From positions 25,965-89,964 of the forward strand of contig JARGPH010000014.1 of assembly GCA_029213065.1 (NCBI GenBank): 64,000 nucleotides of DNA, given 5' to 3'. The DNA is from Verrucomicrobiales bacterium. Lineage in GTDB: Bacteria > Verrucomicrobiota > Verrucomicrobiia > Verrucomicrobiales > DEV007. The translations under genes and the position numbers were made by a program. The notes under the pieces are model-generated. The model had not been told where the DNA came from, searched no databases, and was given only the letters and a program-made list of their open reading frames with translations. Below, in pieces: positions 34,267 through 43,224 of the stretch (position 1 is its first letter; the number at the start of each line of letters is the position of its first letter).

Positions 34267-35385
34267 ATGAGCAATCCATTACCTCAGACGGCGTTTAACA
34301 AATATTCAAGAGTCGTCGCATTTTTCGCGGTGCTCCTCATTTGGTGGGGGGCGGCTACGACCTCCAAGCTGGCTGGAATGGCTTTTTCCGATTGGCCTCT
34401 CAGTCTGGGGTCGATCAATCCTCCGGGTTGGCTCAGCTACATGGTTCCGTTCCTGGAGCACAGTCACCGTCTTCTCGCAACGCTTGTCGGGCTCCTCGTT
34501 CTGGGGATGTTCTCCTGGGCTTATGTGAAAAGCGGGAAGCGCTTTCTCGAGGTTTTAATTCTCGTAATCGGTCTTGCTGTTATTTTCGCGATCTTCATCA
34601 TGGCGGGAGCGGAGCGGAGTGATGCCGACAGAAAAGCGAGTCTATTGGGGCTCGGACTGGGGCTGGGGGTAATACCGTTCGTCTGGCTGATTTGGAGCTG
34701 GGCAAAGCGTTCCTGGACTCTCGTTCAGAGACTCTCTGCTTTGGCGCTGCTGATGGTGACGACACAGGCGATTTTCGGCGGACTTCGGGTTACTGAGATT
34801 TCGAATGCCTTCGCGGTTGCTCACGGATGCCTTGCTCAGGCTTTCTTTTGTCTTCTCATTCTCATTGTCATGGCGTCGGGTTCGAAGTGGGAGCTCATCG
34901 GGTTCTCCGCTTCACCGGGCGTGCGAAAGCTGATTCGCCTTGGCAGTGTTTCCCTAGTGGCGTTGGTTTCGATGCAGCTCCTTTTCGGCGCTTCGATGCG
35001 ACATTTTCATCGCGTCGGACTTGCTGACACAGATTTGCTGAAAACAGCCGGACAATGGATTCCGCCGTTTCATGAACCGATCATCATAGTCCTCTTTCTC
35101 CACAAGTGGACTGCCTTCTGTATCTTCGGGCTGGTTCTCGGTCTCTGGTTGAAGCTCAGAAATGAGCAGCGCATCGGAAAACATCTCACGGTTCTCCTCC
35201 TCCTCCTTGTCGGGCAGATTGTCCTCGGGCTCACTGTTATTGCGACAGGGAAGCACTTCTGGCTCACCAATTTTCATGTCATCAACGGGCTGGCGATACT
35301 TGCGGTGGCTTTCACGTTTGCGGTGAAGTCGATGAAACCGAATTCGAGCGAGGCTGAACTCGCGCGAACAGGGAAAACGGGTTAG
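34267..35385 (+). CDS. ctaA: Haem A synthase (CtaA/COX15 family)
   Basis: A 372-residue, about eight-helix membrane protein that oxidises haem O to haem A for the aa3 oxidase. Family histidines are visible in FLEHSHRLLATLVG (about 72-85), AVAHGCLAQAF, LFLHKWTAF and NFHVINGLA. The start ATG at 34267 follows AGAAG. It lies 22 bases before ctaB, the preceding biosynthetic step. Length is at the larger end because of a longer loop around residues 110-140. Confidence 0.9.
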   Translation: MSNPLPQTAFNKYSRVVAFFAVLLIWWGAATTSKLAGMAFSDWPLSLGSINPPGWLSYMVPFLEHSHRLLATLVGLLVLGMFSWAYVKSGKRFLEVLILVIGLAVIFAIFIMAGAERSDADRKASLLGLGLGLGVIPFVWLIWSWAKRSWTLVQRLSALALLMVTTQAIFGGLRVTEISNAFAVAHGCLAQAFFCLLILIVMASGSKWELIGFSASPGVRKLIRLGSVSLVALVSMQLLFGASMRHFHRVGLADTDLLKTAGQWIPPFHEPIIIVLFLHKWTAFCIFGLVLGLWLKLRNEQRIGKHLTVLLLLLVGQIVLGLTVIATGKHFWLTNFHVINGLAILAVAFTFAVKSMKPNSSEAELARTGKTG

Positions 35386-35407
35386 CGTGCCGAATAAATA
35401 ATCAGGA

Positions 35408-36325
35408 ATGGCAGAGGTAGAAGTGAATCCCGAATCAACCGCATCGCCGCGCAATGTAGCGAGGGAGCTGCGTCGTGATGTCGTGACCCTGACGAAAGCG
35501 CGGCTGAGCATCCTTGTCGTGATCACCTCGATTTTCGGGTACCTCATTGCGACAAAGGAAGGAGGGTTCTCGGCAGTTCTGCTGTTTCACGTTTTTCTCG
35601 GGTCCATCCTCGCCGCTTTCGGTGCCGCGGTTTTCAATCAGCTCATGGAAGTCGATGTTGACGCCCGCATGAAGCGGACCTCTGATCGTCCGCTTCCTGC
35701 AAACCGGATCCCGAGGCCTGCTGCGTTCGTTCTCGGGTGGCTCTTTTGTGCCTTCGGGATTATGCACCTCGGCGTGAAAGTGAATGTGATGGCTTCATCG
35801 ATGGCGGGAATCACCCTGCTTACTTATCTTTTCGTCTATACCCCGATGAAGCGGGTTTCCACTTTCAACACGGTGGTCGGTGCGGTCTCCGGGGCAGTTC
35901 CACCGCTGATCGGCTGGACCGGAGGCGGCGGTGCGTTCTTCAGTGACGGGGCACTGTTTTTATTCCTCCTCCTCTTCCTCTGGCAGATGCCTCACTTCGC
36001 CGCGATCAACTGGATGTATCGCGAAGAGTATGCGCTCGGAGGTTTTAAAATGTGGTCGAACGACGATGAGACGGGAGCAAAGACGGGAAAGATCGCCCTG
36101 TTTTTTGCGGTGCTGACATTTCTTTTCGGTGCTGTCTATCCACTCGTGAGCAACTCGCTTGCCTGGTGGGGGTGCTTTGCGGGCGGTGCACTCGGAGCGG
36201 TCATGGTTTGGCTGGCGATTAAGTTTCTCAAGAGCGGGAAGCGAAACGATGCGAGAACACTCTTTTTCTATACGCTGCTCTATTTGCCTTTGATGATGGT
36301 CGCTTCCTACCTCGCCTGGGCGTAA
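35408..36325 (+). CDS. ctaB: Protohaem IX farnesyltransferase (haem O synthase)
   Basis: A 305-residue UbiA-family membrane enzyme. The prenyl-diphosphate site motif is FNQLMEVDVDARMKRTSDRP (about 77-96), and the second conserved region is at PHFAAINWMYREEYALGGFKM (partly quoted, about 197-216). It attaches a farnesyl tail to haem B, providing haem O for CtaA encoded upstream. Context and motifs agree fully. Confidence 0.95.
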   Translation: MAEVEVNPESTASPRNVARELRRDVVTLTKARLSILVVITSIFGYLIATKEGGFSAVLLFHVFLGSILAAFGAAVFNQLMEVDVDARMKRTSDRPLPANRIPRPAAFVLGWLFCAFGIMHLGVKVNVMASSMAGITLLTYLFVYTPMKRVSTFNTVVGAVSGAVPPLIGWTGGGGAFFSDGALFLFLLLFLWQMPHFAAINWMYREEYALGGFKMWSNDDETGAKTGKIALFFAVLTFLFGAVYPLVSNSLAWWGCFAGGALGAVMVWLAIKFLKSGKRNDARTLFFYTLLYLPLMMVASYLAWA

Positions 36326-36343
36326 CTCCTTTTTATTTTCAGT

Positions 36344-37054
36344 TTGATGGACAAAGAAGAATCTGACGTGACCCGAAATAAACTCATCGCCTGGTGGGGG
36401 ACTATCTTCGGGATTTGCTTTATTATCGTTTTTGGATCGATTTTCGTAACCCGTGCCTATTTGATCCGGCGCGACTACGAGGAGAAAAACTGGCGTCCAC
36501 CGCATATTGCGAAACTCGAAACGGACTTGAATGTGATCAATCGGGACGGAAAGGAAGTTTCTCTCGGGATGTTGAGGCACAAAGTCTACGTCACGGGTTA
36601 TCAGTATACGGATTGCCCCGCAGGCTGTCTCGGAATGGCGGCGATGATGAAGACTCTCGAGGAGAAGTTCGGTGATAACCCGGTCTTCAAACTCGTCTCC
36701 ATCAGCGTGAATCCGAAAGACGATACCCCTGAGAAGATGGATGCCTGGGTGAAGGACAAAGGAGTCGAATCAGACGACTGGTGGTTTCTCACCGGTGATC
36801 CTGACACGATTGCTAAATACATGATTTCGGAGTTCAAATTCTACGCGACCGAAGAGATTACTGATCCTGACATTCGCGCCTCGCAGGGACCGTTTGCTCA
36901 CGATCAGCGCCTCGCACTCGTCGATGGTGATGCCAACATTCGCGGCTATTACGATGTCATGAATCCCAATCACGGTGAGTTCGAATTTAAAAGGCTCGTG
37001 CGGGATGTCGAAATGGTCCTGAACCCCGAACTCAAGCTTTCCGACTTCGAATAG
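36344..37054 (+). CDS. SCO1/SenC copper chaperone
   Basis: A 236-residue thioredoxin-fold protein anchored by one N-terminal helix (about 15-35). The copper-binding CxxxC is C90-PAG-C94, and the third ligand H185 lies in GPFAHDQRLALVDGD. The proteins of this family load the CuA site of subunit II. The usual HTxCPxxCP text is changed to YTDCPAGCLG, but all ligands are kept. It lies 18 bases after ctaB and 3 bases before the next gene. Confidence 0.93.
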   Translation: MMDKEESDVTRNKLIAWWGTIFGICFIIVFGSIFVTRAYLIRRDYEEKNWRPPHIAKLETDLNVINRDGKEVSLGMLRHKVYVTGYQYTDCPAGCLGMAAMMKTLEEKFGDNPVFKLVSISVNPKDDTPEKMDAWVKDKGVESDDWWFLTGDPDTIAKYMISEFKFYATEEITDPDIRASQGPFAHDQRLALVDGDANIRGYYDVMNPNHGEFEFKRLVRDVEMVLNPELKLSDFE

Positions 37055-37057
37055 ATC

Positions 37058-38164
37058 ATGGAATTACTCGCCGCTTTCAGCTACGAATCGCTTCCGCCAA
37101 TCAATGCGGTTCTCAATTCCATCAGCGCGATTCTGCTCGTTACCGGAGTCCTTTTGATTAAGGCGGGGAAGAAGGAGGCGCACAAAAGAGCAATGATCGG
37201 GGCTTTGATTTCCTCGGCGCTTTTTCTTACCTCCTACCTCATTTATCACTACACGGCCCGGCACACCACCTTCCCGACAGAATACCCTGTGGCTCGAATC
37301 GTCTATCTGTCGATTCTCATTCCGCATGTCATTCTCGCGGTCGTCAATTTGCCCTTCATTATCATGTTGGTCGTTGCCGCCTTCCGGGGGAATTTTGAGA
37401 AGCACAAAAAACTCGCCCGCTTCACCTTTCCTTCATGGCTTTTTGTTTCCGTTACCGGAGTCATCATCTACCTGATGATCTATCAATGGTTTCCTCCCTC
37501 AACGGATTCAAAGGCCAGTTCTTCCGATCCTTCTGAAAAGGTTCAGGCACTTTCCGGGTCAACACGAGTGGGCGATATCGTATACGAGTCGACCTTGCAT
37601 GAGATTAAGGCTCAAGCCGGTCAGGATCAGGTCGAGGTATCCTTCCAAATCAGCAATAGAGGGAATGAACCGGTAAAGGTCACTCAAATGGATTCGGGGT
37701 GTGCCTGTTTAGCGGTTGAAATCAGTGAGAATCCCATCTCCGCAGGAGGGACCGCAACCATCACCGGCGTTTTTGATACTTCGAAAATGCGGGGAAGCAC
37801 TGAGAAAAAGATCACCGTATCAACGGAGGGCCAGAAGCATCCCGTCTTTTTGAAGACCAGGATTCACGTCGACCCTCTCTACGATGTCATCGAGAGCATG
37901 ACAACCTGGAGCGTCGGTTCAAAGCCCGAGCCGAAGATTGTGAAGTTCAACGTGAAGCGTTCCAAGCCGATTCATGTTCTCGGAGCTGAGAGCATGCGGA
38001 AGGAAGTCGCGTGTGAAGTCCTCGAGGTGGAGAAGGGCAGGGAGTATCATCTTAAATTGACACCGGATTCAACCGCGGAAACGCTGTTGGGATTTGTCAG
38101 GATAGAAACCGATTGTGAAATCGAGCAACTGGCACGGCCGCTCGCCTACTTCTCGATTCAATGA
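37058..38164 (+). CDS. DUF420-DUF1573 fusion membrane protein
   Basis: A 368-residue protein. Residues 1-145 hold four membrane helices with KAGKKEAHKRAMIGAL, LIYHYTARHTTFP and KHKKLARFTFPSWLFVSVTG, the pattern of DUF420, a family that travels with oxidase assembly genes. After a linker, residues about 165-270 form an immunoglobulin-like DUF1573 domain (VEVSFQISNRGNEPVKVTQM, then CACLAVE). A further beta domain of about 100 residues completes the chain. The two families are normally separate proteins. The gene overlaps the next by 4 bases. A role in late oxidase assembly or copper delivery is inferred from context. Confidence 0.85.
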   Translation: MELLAAFSYESLPPINAVLNSISAILLVTGVLLIKAGKKEAHKRAMIGALISSALFLTSYLIYHYTARHTTFPTEYPVARIVYLSILIPHVILAVVNLPFIIMLVVAAFRGNFEKHKKLARFTFPSWLFVSVTGVIIYLMIYQWFPPSTDSKASSSDPSEKVQALSGSTRVGDIVYESTLHEIKAQAGQDQVEVSFQISNRGNEPVKVTQMDSGCACLAVEISENPISAGGTATITGVFDTSKMRGSTEKKITVSTEGQKHPVFLKTRIHVDPLYDVIESMTTWSVGSKPEPKIVKFNVKRSKPIHVLGAESMRKEVACEVLEVEKGREYHLKLTPDSTAETLLGFVRIETDCEIEQLARPLAYFSIQ

Positions 38165-38589
38165 TAGGAAAACAAATTGCCGCAATTCTCGGGATATCGC
38201 TCGTTGCTGCGATCCTCTCAGCGGCGATTCATCCTCTTCGCCCTCCCTTTTTTCAGGTCGAGAGCGCGGAGGTCCTTCGCTGGCAGATCGACGTCGAGAA
38301 GGCGAATCAGCTTGCCGCTGCCGGTGAGGTTCTCTGGGTCGATGCCCGGAGCCGTGAGAAATTCGAGGAGGGGCACCTTGAAGGGGCGATCCTTCTCAAT
38401 CCGGAGGAATGGGGCGATCTCATGTTCCGGAACATGGATGCCCTTCAGGCCGCGCTCGGGACGCCGGTTGTCGTCTATTGCGACGGAACCCGTTGCGAAA
38501 AAAGTCAGGATGTCTCCGCCCGCCTCCGCGAGCTCCTCGGGCTCGATCCTGTCTACGTGCTCAAAGGCGACTGGCGGGAGATTAAGTGA
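38161..38589 (+). CDS. Membrane-anchored rhodanese-like protein
   Basis: A 142-residue protein with one N-terminal hydrophobic helix (about 5-24) and a rhodanese domain (about 44-140). Motifs: VLWVDARSREKFEEGHLEGAI and an active loop YCDGTRCEKS, where the first Cys is the sulfur carrier. It starts inside the previous gene (ATGA) and is the last gene on the plus strand of the respiratory cluster. Rhodaneses of this type transfer sulfur or act on thiols; its exact task is unknown. Confidence 0.88.
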   Translation: MIGKQIAAILGISLVAAILSAAIHPLRPPFFQVESAEVLRWQIDVEKANQLAAAGEVLWVDARSREKFEEGHLEGAILLNPEEWGDLMFRNMDALQAALGTPVVVYCDGTRCEKSQDVSARLRELLGLDPVYVLKGDWREIK

Positions 38590-38597
38590 AACTGAAG

Positions 38598-38622
38598 AGG
38601 GTCACGTCAGTGACCTGACCCT
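38598..38622. terminator. Near-perfect palindrome between convergent genes
   Basis: AGGGTCAcGTCA and TGACcTGACCCT pair as a 12-bp stem with one mismatch around a single central base. It lies between convergent gene ends (rhodanese plus, tctC-tctB minus). There is no clean T-run on either side, so function as a bidirectional terminator is only likely. Confidence 0.5.
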
Positions 38623-38638
38623 GTTGAATGCGGGCAAT

Positions 38639-40018
38639 TCACGGCAGGGGAATCGTGAACACTTTCGTGAACACGAATTCGGCGCCGAACCCGGTGAGGA
38701 GGGCGAGCTGCCCGAGCACGGGAAGGTATTTGCGTTCCCACCCTGACATGATTCCCCCGACCGCGAAGACCATGAGTATGGAAGCGATCGCGAAGGGAAT
38801 CGGCGTGGCGACGAGCGAAATGACGTAGATGACGAGGGTGATGAAAGAGGCGGCGGCCCGACCGGGACGTTTCGTAAAAGGGATTTCGTCGCCGGGAACT
38901 TCGGTGGTTGCCGGTATCGGGTTTTTGCGGTTGCGATAGGCCTCCGCGAGAACTGCGAGAAGCAGTGCGAGAACGATGAGTTGGACGTATAGCGCGAAAT
39001 TCGGGACGTTCTTTTCCTCCTGAATGACAACGGACTGAAATCCCTTCACGGTCGTTTCAATGCTTTTCTCCACCGCCTCGCCGCGCAGAAAAGTGGGATC
39101 GATGCGAAGCCGTTTCATCTCGCTTTGGGCGATCTCCGTCGCCATCGTTTTCTCAAGCACATCGGCGAGGTATTTCTGAATTTCGGGTGGGGTTCCTTTG
39201 GGTGCCCACCAATAGTAGGCGTTGCTGAAGGTGACGGGAATTTTCTGCTCGATGGTTGTCTTTGTCTCAGGAATCGCCGGGTGTCGTTCCTCTTCAAAGA
39301 CGGCGAGGGCTTTCACGTTCCGGTCCGCTGGAGTGTCATCGGAGTCGCGAAAATCGAGATATTCCGAGAGTGAGAAAATACCCGCGTCGAGGTGGCCGCC
39401 GATGAGTCGGTTGTAGCGGTCTGCGCCACCGTCAGCAGAGACAATGCTGAAGCGGGCACCGGGGACGGCTTTCTCCAACTGCAGGGTGATGAAATAGGCA
39501 GCTGAACCGACGTTGGCCCCGAAGGTCAGCGTTTTCGGATCTTTGGCGGCGGCGTTGAGGAGTGAAAGCAAATCGGGATAGGGGCAATCCTCCCGCACCA
39601 TCACGATCATGGTGTTCTTCGCGGTTTGGGCGAATTTGTCGAAATCATCGGGCCCGAACGCGACGGTGCCGGCCAGCTTCGAACTGATCATGGATGTGTG
39701 ATGACAGAGGATGCGGTAACCGTCGGGGCGGCTGTCTTTCACTTCACGGCTGCCGATCGTGCCTCCGCCTCCGGGGATGTTGATGACCGCGAGGGGAACA
39801 TCAAGTAATTGCCCTTCCTCGATGCCCTGCTGGATAACGCGTCTCACGAAGGTGTCAGATCCGCCGCCGGCGGGGTAGGGGACGACGACTTCGATGGGTT
39901 TCGAGGGAAAGGTTTTCTCCTTCCCTTTGAGGTGTTTTCCCGTCCACCAAATCGCGAGAGCGGCGATGATGATGCCGGTGACGAGATGCCATGCTGTTGT
40001 CAGTTTAGCCTGCTTCAT
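38639..40018 (-). CDS. TctC-TctB fusion: binding protein joined to small TTT membrane subunit
   Basis: A 459-residue protein. An N-terminal hydrophobic segment (about 12-26) is followed by a TctC/Bug-type periplasmic binding domain (about 38-330) with PIEVVVPYPAGGGSDTFVRR (41-60), IPGGGGTIGS and FGANVGSAAYF. A spacer leads to a helix at 341-361, and residues about 386-459 hold three more helices, matching the small TctB subunit. In tripartite tricarboxylate transporters TctC and TctB are normally separate. Here the soluble receptor is tethered to the membrane permanently. It overlaps tctA by 4 bases. The substrate is probably a carboxylated compound. Confidence 0.87.
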   Translation of the reverse strand: MKQAKLTTAWHLVTGIIIAALAIWWTGKHLKGKEKTFPSKPIEVVVPYPAGGGSDTFVRRVIQQGIEEGQLLDVPLAVINIPGGGGTIGSREVKDSRPDGYRILCHHTSMISSKLAGTVAFGPDDFDKFAQTAKNTMIVMVREDCPYPDLLSLLNAAAKDPKTLTFGANVGSAAYFITLQLEKAVPGARFSIVSADGGADRYNRLIGGHLDAGIFSLSEYLDFRDSDDTPADRNVKALAVFEEERHPAIPETKTTIEQKIPVTFSNAYYWWAPKGTPPEIQKYLADVLEKTMATEIAQSEMKRLRIDPTFLRGEAVEKSIETTVKGFQSVVIQEEKNVPNFALYVQLIVLALLLAVLAEAYRNRKNPIPATTEVPGDEIPFTKRPGRAAASFITLVIYVISLVATPIPFAIASILMVFAVGGIMSGWERKYLPVLGQLALLTGFGAEFVFTKVFTIPLP

Positions 40019-41547
40019 GAATGTCCCTCCTCGCGTGGAGTGTTCTTTGAAGCGAGCGATTTAATGGCCGGTAGAAAAAGCATCACCAATGCGATGATGA
40101 CAAAGAAAAGCGAAATCGGTTGGGTCACGATGGGGGCGTAGCTTCCGTTCGAGGCCTGAAGGCCGAGGCTCAGATTTTTTTCGGCAATGGGCCCGAGGAC
40201 GAATCCAATCACAAAGGGAGCGAGCGGAATGCGAAAGCTTTCGAGACAGAACCCGAGCAGTCCGAACCCTAACATGACGTAAATATCGAAGACCCGGTTG
40301 GAGAGCGCGTAGGAACCGATCACCGCGAAGCAGAGGATCAACGGGAGCAGATACGGGCGCGGAACGCGGACGAGACGGGCGAGCCGTTTCATCGAGGCGA
40401 ACATGATCACCGCCATGGCAATATTGGCGAGAAACATCGCTCCCATGATGGTGTAAACCATGTCGGGGCTTTGTTCAAAGAGCCGCGGACCGGGCTGGAG
40501 GCCGTGGACGATGAGAGCGCCCAGCAGGACCACTTCCATGACGCTGCCGGGAAGTCCCATCGCGATAAGCGGAATGAGGGCGCCTCCGATGGTGGCATTG
40601 TTAGCGGACTCTGCCGCAACGACTCCCGCTTCGTGACCGGTTCCGAATTTCTCCGGCGTTTTTGAAACGCTTTTTGCGACGGAGTAGGCGGTGACAGATC
40701 CGATGTTCCCCCCGATCCCGGGAAGGATTCCAATCCAGGTCCCGATGACGGAGGAACGCAGCATGTTCAAGGCGTGCGTTTTGATGTCCCTGAGTCCGAC
40801 GAGGACGCGGTTGTTTCCGATCTCAATGGGCTTTTTCTTTTTCTCAATCTCGATGATGTCCCGCAGGATCTGGTTCACTGCGAAAAGGCCGATCAAAACG
40901 GGCATGTGTTCGAATCCGGCATTCATCTCCGTGATTCCGAACGTCATCCGCGGATTCCCCGTCGCCGCGACCAGGCCCGGCATGGAGAGGAGAATGCCGA
41001 AGAAACCGGAGAAGAGCGAGCGCCAGAGCGAGTTGCCGCCAATCGTGGCGATCAGCACCAGCGCCATGAGGACGAGGGAAAAGTATTCGAAGTAGCCGAA
41101 CCTGGAGGAGAGTCGGGCGATCGGTTCGGTCAGCAGAATGAGGAAGAGCCATGAAATCATGCCTCCGGCGGTGGAGGACATCACCCCGAGTCCGAGCGCT
41201 TTTCCCGGTTGGCCGTCGCGCGCCATGGGGTAGCCGTCGAGAGTGGTTACGATGGAGGCGGGGGTTCCCGGCATCCGCAGAAGGGTCGCGGTAATCAGTC
41301 CTCCACTGACGGCCCCGACGTAGACGGAGATCAAAAAGGCCATCGAGAGCAGTTTGTCCTGCCCGTAGGTCAGCGGCAGCATCAGGGCGATGAGCATCGT
41401 CCCGGTGAGTCCGGGAACCGCTCCCACAAAGATCCCGAGGGCGGCCCCGAAGACGATGAGAAGCAGCCCGATCGGACTGAAAAGGTGGTCCATCGCCTCA
41501 CCGAAGGGCGTGGCTGCTGATAAAAGCGGTAGGAGACTATCGAACAT
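40015..41547 (-). CDS. tctA: Tripartite tricarboxylate transporter large subunit
   Basis: A 510-residue membrane protein with about twelve helices. Family motifs: FVGAVPGLTGTMLIALMLPLTY (quoted in part, about 41-60), GTPASIVTTLDGYPMARDGQPGKAL (about 90-114) and GILPGIGGNIGSVTAYSVAK (about 268-287), the two glycine-rich repeats of TctA. It is the cation-coupled transport channel of the TTT system. It lies between the sulfatase (TAATG overlap) and the TctC-TctB fusion (4-base overlap), so the three are one translational unit. Confidence 0.94.
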   Translation of the reverse strand: MFDSLLPLLSAATPFGEAMDHLFSPIGLLLIVFGAALGIFVGAVPGLTGTMLIALMLPLTYGQDKLLSMAFLISVYVGAVSGGLITATLLRMPGTPASIVTTLDGYPMARDGQPGKALGLGVMSSTAGGMISWLFLILLTEPIARLSSRFGYFEYFSLVLMALVLIATIGGNSLWRSLFSGFFGILLSMPGLVAATGNPRMTFGITEMNAGFEHMPVLIGLFAVNQILRDIIEIEKKKKPIEIGNNRVLVGLRDIKTHALNMLRSSVIGTWIGILPGIGGNIGSVTAYSVAKSVSKTPEKFGTGHEAGVVAAESANNATIGGALIPLIAMGLPGSVMEVVLLGALIVHGLQPGPRLFEQSPDMVYTIMGAMFLANIAMAVIMFASMKRLARLVRVPRPYLLPLILCFAVIGSYALSNRVFDIYVMLGFGLLGFCLESFRIPLAPFVIGFVLGPIAEKNLSLGLQASNGSYAPIVTQPISLFFVIIALVMLFLPAIKSLASKNTPREEGHS

Positions 41548-43004
41548 TAGCGGGACTCAGCATAGTGAGTTGAGGCGTGATGACCAGTCTTGACTCGCCA
41601 TTCGAAAAGTTCGAGAAGGAGCGCGTTCTTCGTTTCAAGGTGAGCGGCTGAGTTCCAGAGATTGATCTGTTCATCAGGATCGTTGACGAGATCGAAGAGT
41701 TGGCCTTCGCTTGCTCCGTCGAGTTCGTCGCTGCCGGCGATATGGACGAGTTTCCACTCCCTGCTCCGGATCATGGTCTGGTAGTCGGCGGAAATGAAAT
41801 TCCCGTCGCGGCAGCCTTCGGCGAAAACAAAGTCGCGGCCTTTCCAGTGTTCCTCTTCGAGAAGCGCCGGCATGAGCGAGCGGGCCGTGAAATTTTCGGG
41901 AACTTCGCAGTCGGCCAGTTCGAGGATGGTCGGTCCGAGATCAAAGAGCGAGGTGAGCTCGTCGATTTTTCGTCCCCCTTTTCCGAATCGGCCATTTGAT
42001 GACCAGACAATCGTGGGCATACGCGTGACCTGCTCGTAGAAAGTCCATTTCTGGGAATGCCCGTGATCGGTGAGACAGTCCCCGTGATCGCTCGTGAAGA
42101 CGATCACCGAGTTGTCGAGGTAACCCTGTTCGTCGAGCGACGCCATGATTTCCCCTATCTTCGTATCGATCATGGTGACGTTGGCGAGGTAGTGGCGGCG
42201 TTGATCGAGGCGTTGTTCTTCGGTCGGAGCGAGAGGGAGAATTACCGAGTCGTGATCGACCTCGTTGTTATGCTTTCGCATCGCCTTATAGGCGGCCGGT
42301 TGGTTTTCGAGATCTTCATCAGTGAGTGGTTGCAAGGGGATCTCGCGATCTGCGTATTCGGCGAGGGCGGCCGGGGTCGGGTCGTAGGGCGGGTGCGGCC
42401 CGGGGAAGCCGATTTGGAGAAAGAGCGGATCCTCTTTGGGATGTGTCTTCAGCCACCACTTGGTGAGATCCCCGACAAAATTGTCTGACTGGGTTTCTTC
42501 GGGAAGATCCCAGGTGAAAGCGCCGAGCCGGTTCGCGTAGTCTTCGCGCTCCCGATAGGTGACGCGCTGCTGCTTGGTAAGTCCACGAGCCGCGAGCGCT
42601 TTATCCCACTCGTCGAAAAAGTAGCGTCCTTCGAGATAGCGGTCCTTGTTTTCGACCACGTAACGCTCGTGAAATCCGCAGGGAGTGGTGAAGGGAAAAG
42701 TGTGCATCTTCCCTGCGTTGACGCAGTGGTATCCGGAATCAGCGAGATCACTGATCCAGCTTTTGGTCCAGCGATCGGCATTTTTGAGGATCCCGTTGGT
42801 GTGAGGGTATTGTCCGGTGAAAAGACTCGCCCGTGATGGCGCGCAGCTCGGCGCGGTGACGTGGCAGTTCGTGAACGTGACGCCTTCGTTGACGAGTCGG
42901 TCGAGGTGGGGCGTATCCACATACGGATAGCCGAGCGCATTGATCGTATCAAAACGCTGCTGATCCGTGATGATAAAAATAAGATTGGGGCGGCTCTGGT
43001 CCAT
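41547..43004 (-). CDS. Formylglycine-dependent sulfatase, apparently cytoplasmic
   Basis: A 485-residue type I sulfatase. C54 in CAPSRASLFTG is the cysteine converted to formylglycine. Metal-site residues are visible in NLIFIITDQQR (D14) and VIVFTSDHGDCLTDHG (about 302-317). The chain begins directly with the core strand MDQSRPNLIFIITD, so no signal peptide is present and no better upstream start is evident. This differs from most marine Verrucomicrobia sulfatases, which are exported. It is the first gene of the sulfatase-tctA-tctCB operon. The overall look is choline-sulfatase/arylsulfatase-like; the substrate is unknown, perhaps a small sulfated acid imported by the TTT system. Confidence 0.9.
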   Translation of the reverse strand: MDQSRPNLIFIITDQQRFDTINALGYPYVDTPHLDRLVNEGVTFTNCHVTAPSCAPSRASLFTGQYPHTNGILKNADRWTKSWISDLADSGYHCVNAGKMHTFPFTTPCGFHERYVVENKDRYLEGRYFFDEWDKALAARGLTKQQRVTYREREDYANRLGAFTWDLPEETQSDNFVGDLTKWWLKTHPKEDPLFLQIGFPGPHPPYDPTPAALAEYADREIPLQPLTDEDLENQPAAYKAMRKHNNEVDHDSVILPLAPTEEQRLDQRRHYLANVTMIDTKIGEIMASLDEQGYLDNSVIVFTSDHGDCLTDHGHSQKWTFYEQVTRMPTIVWSSNGRFGKGGRKIDELTSLFDLGPTILELADCEVPENFTARSLMPALLEEEHWKGRDFVFAEGCRDGNFISADYQTMIRSREWKLVHIAGSDELDGASEGQLFDLVNDPDEQINLWNSAAHLETKNALLLELFEWRVKTGHHASTHYAESR

Positions 43005-43224
43005 AGATTGGGAGGGGCTGGGTCAGTTGTAGCGGGTCGCGCAGGGGGCGGCAATTCCGCTTTTGGGCAAATTGCGGGAAGGTAACGGGCGATTTCCGAC
43101 TTTTTCTATCTCTGAAAGGGCCCTGATACAGCTCTAAAAAGGGTTTGATCAGGAGGGACTTTCTCTCTACCTTCCCGACCCTGCGGAGATTCGAAATTTC
43201 GCGCCCCCATATAGAGCTATTCTC
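43005..43224. other. Divergent spacer between sulfatase and foldase genes
   Basis: These 220 bases separate two divergently transcribed genes and must contain both promoters. I see no clear -10/-35 pair, palindrome or terminator, so nothing more can be supported. Confidence 0.5.
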
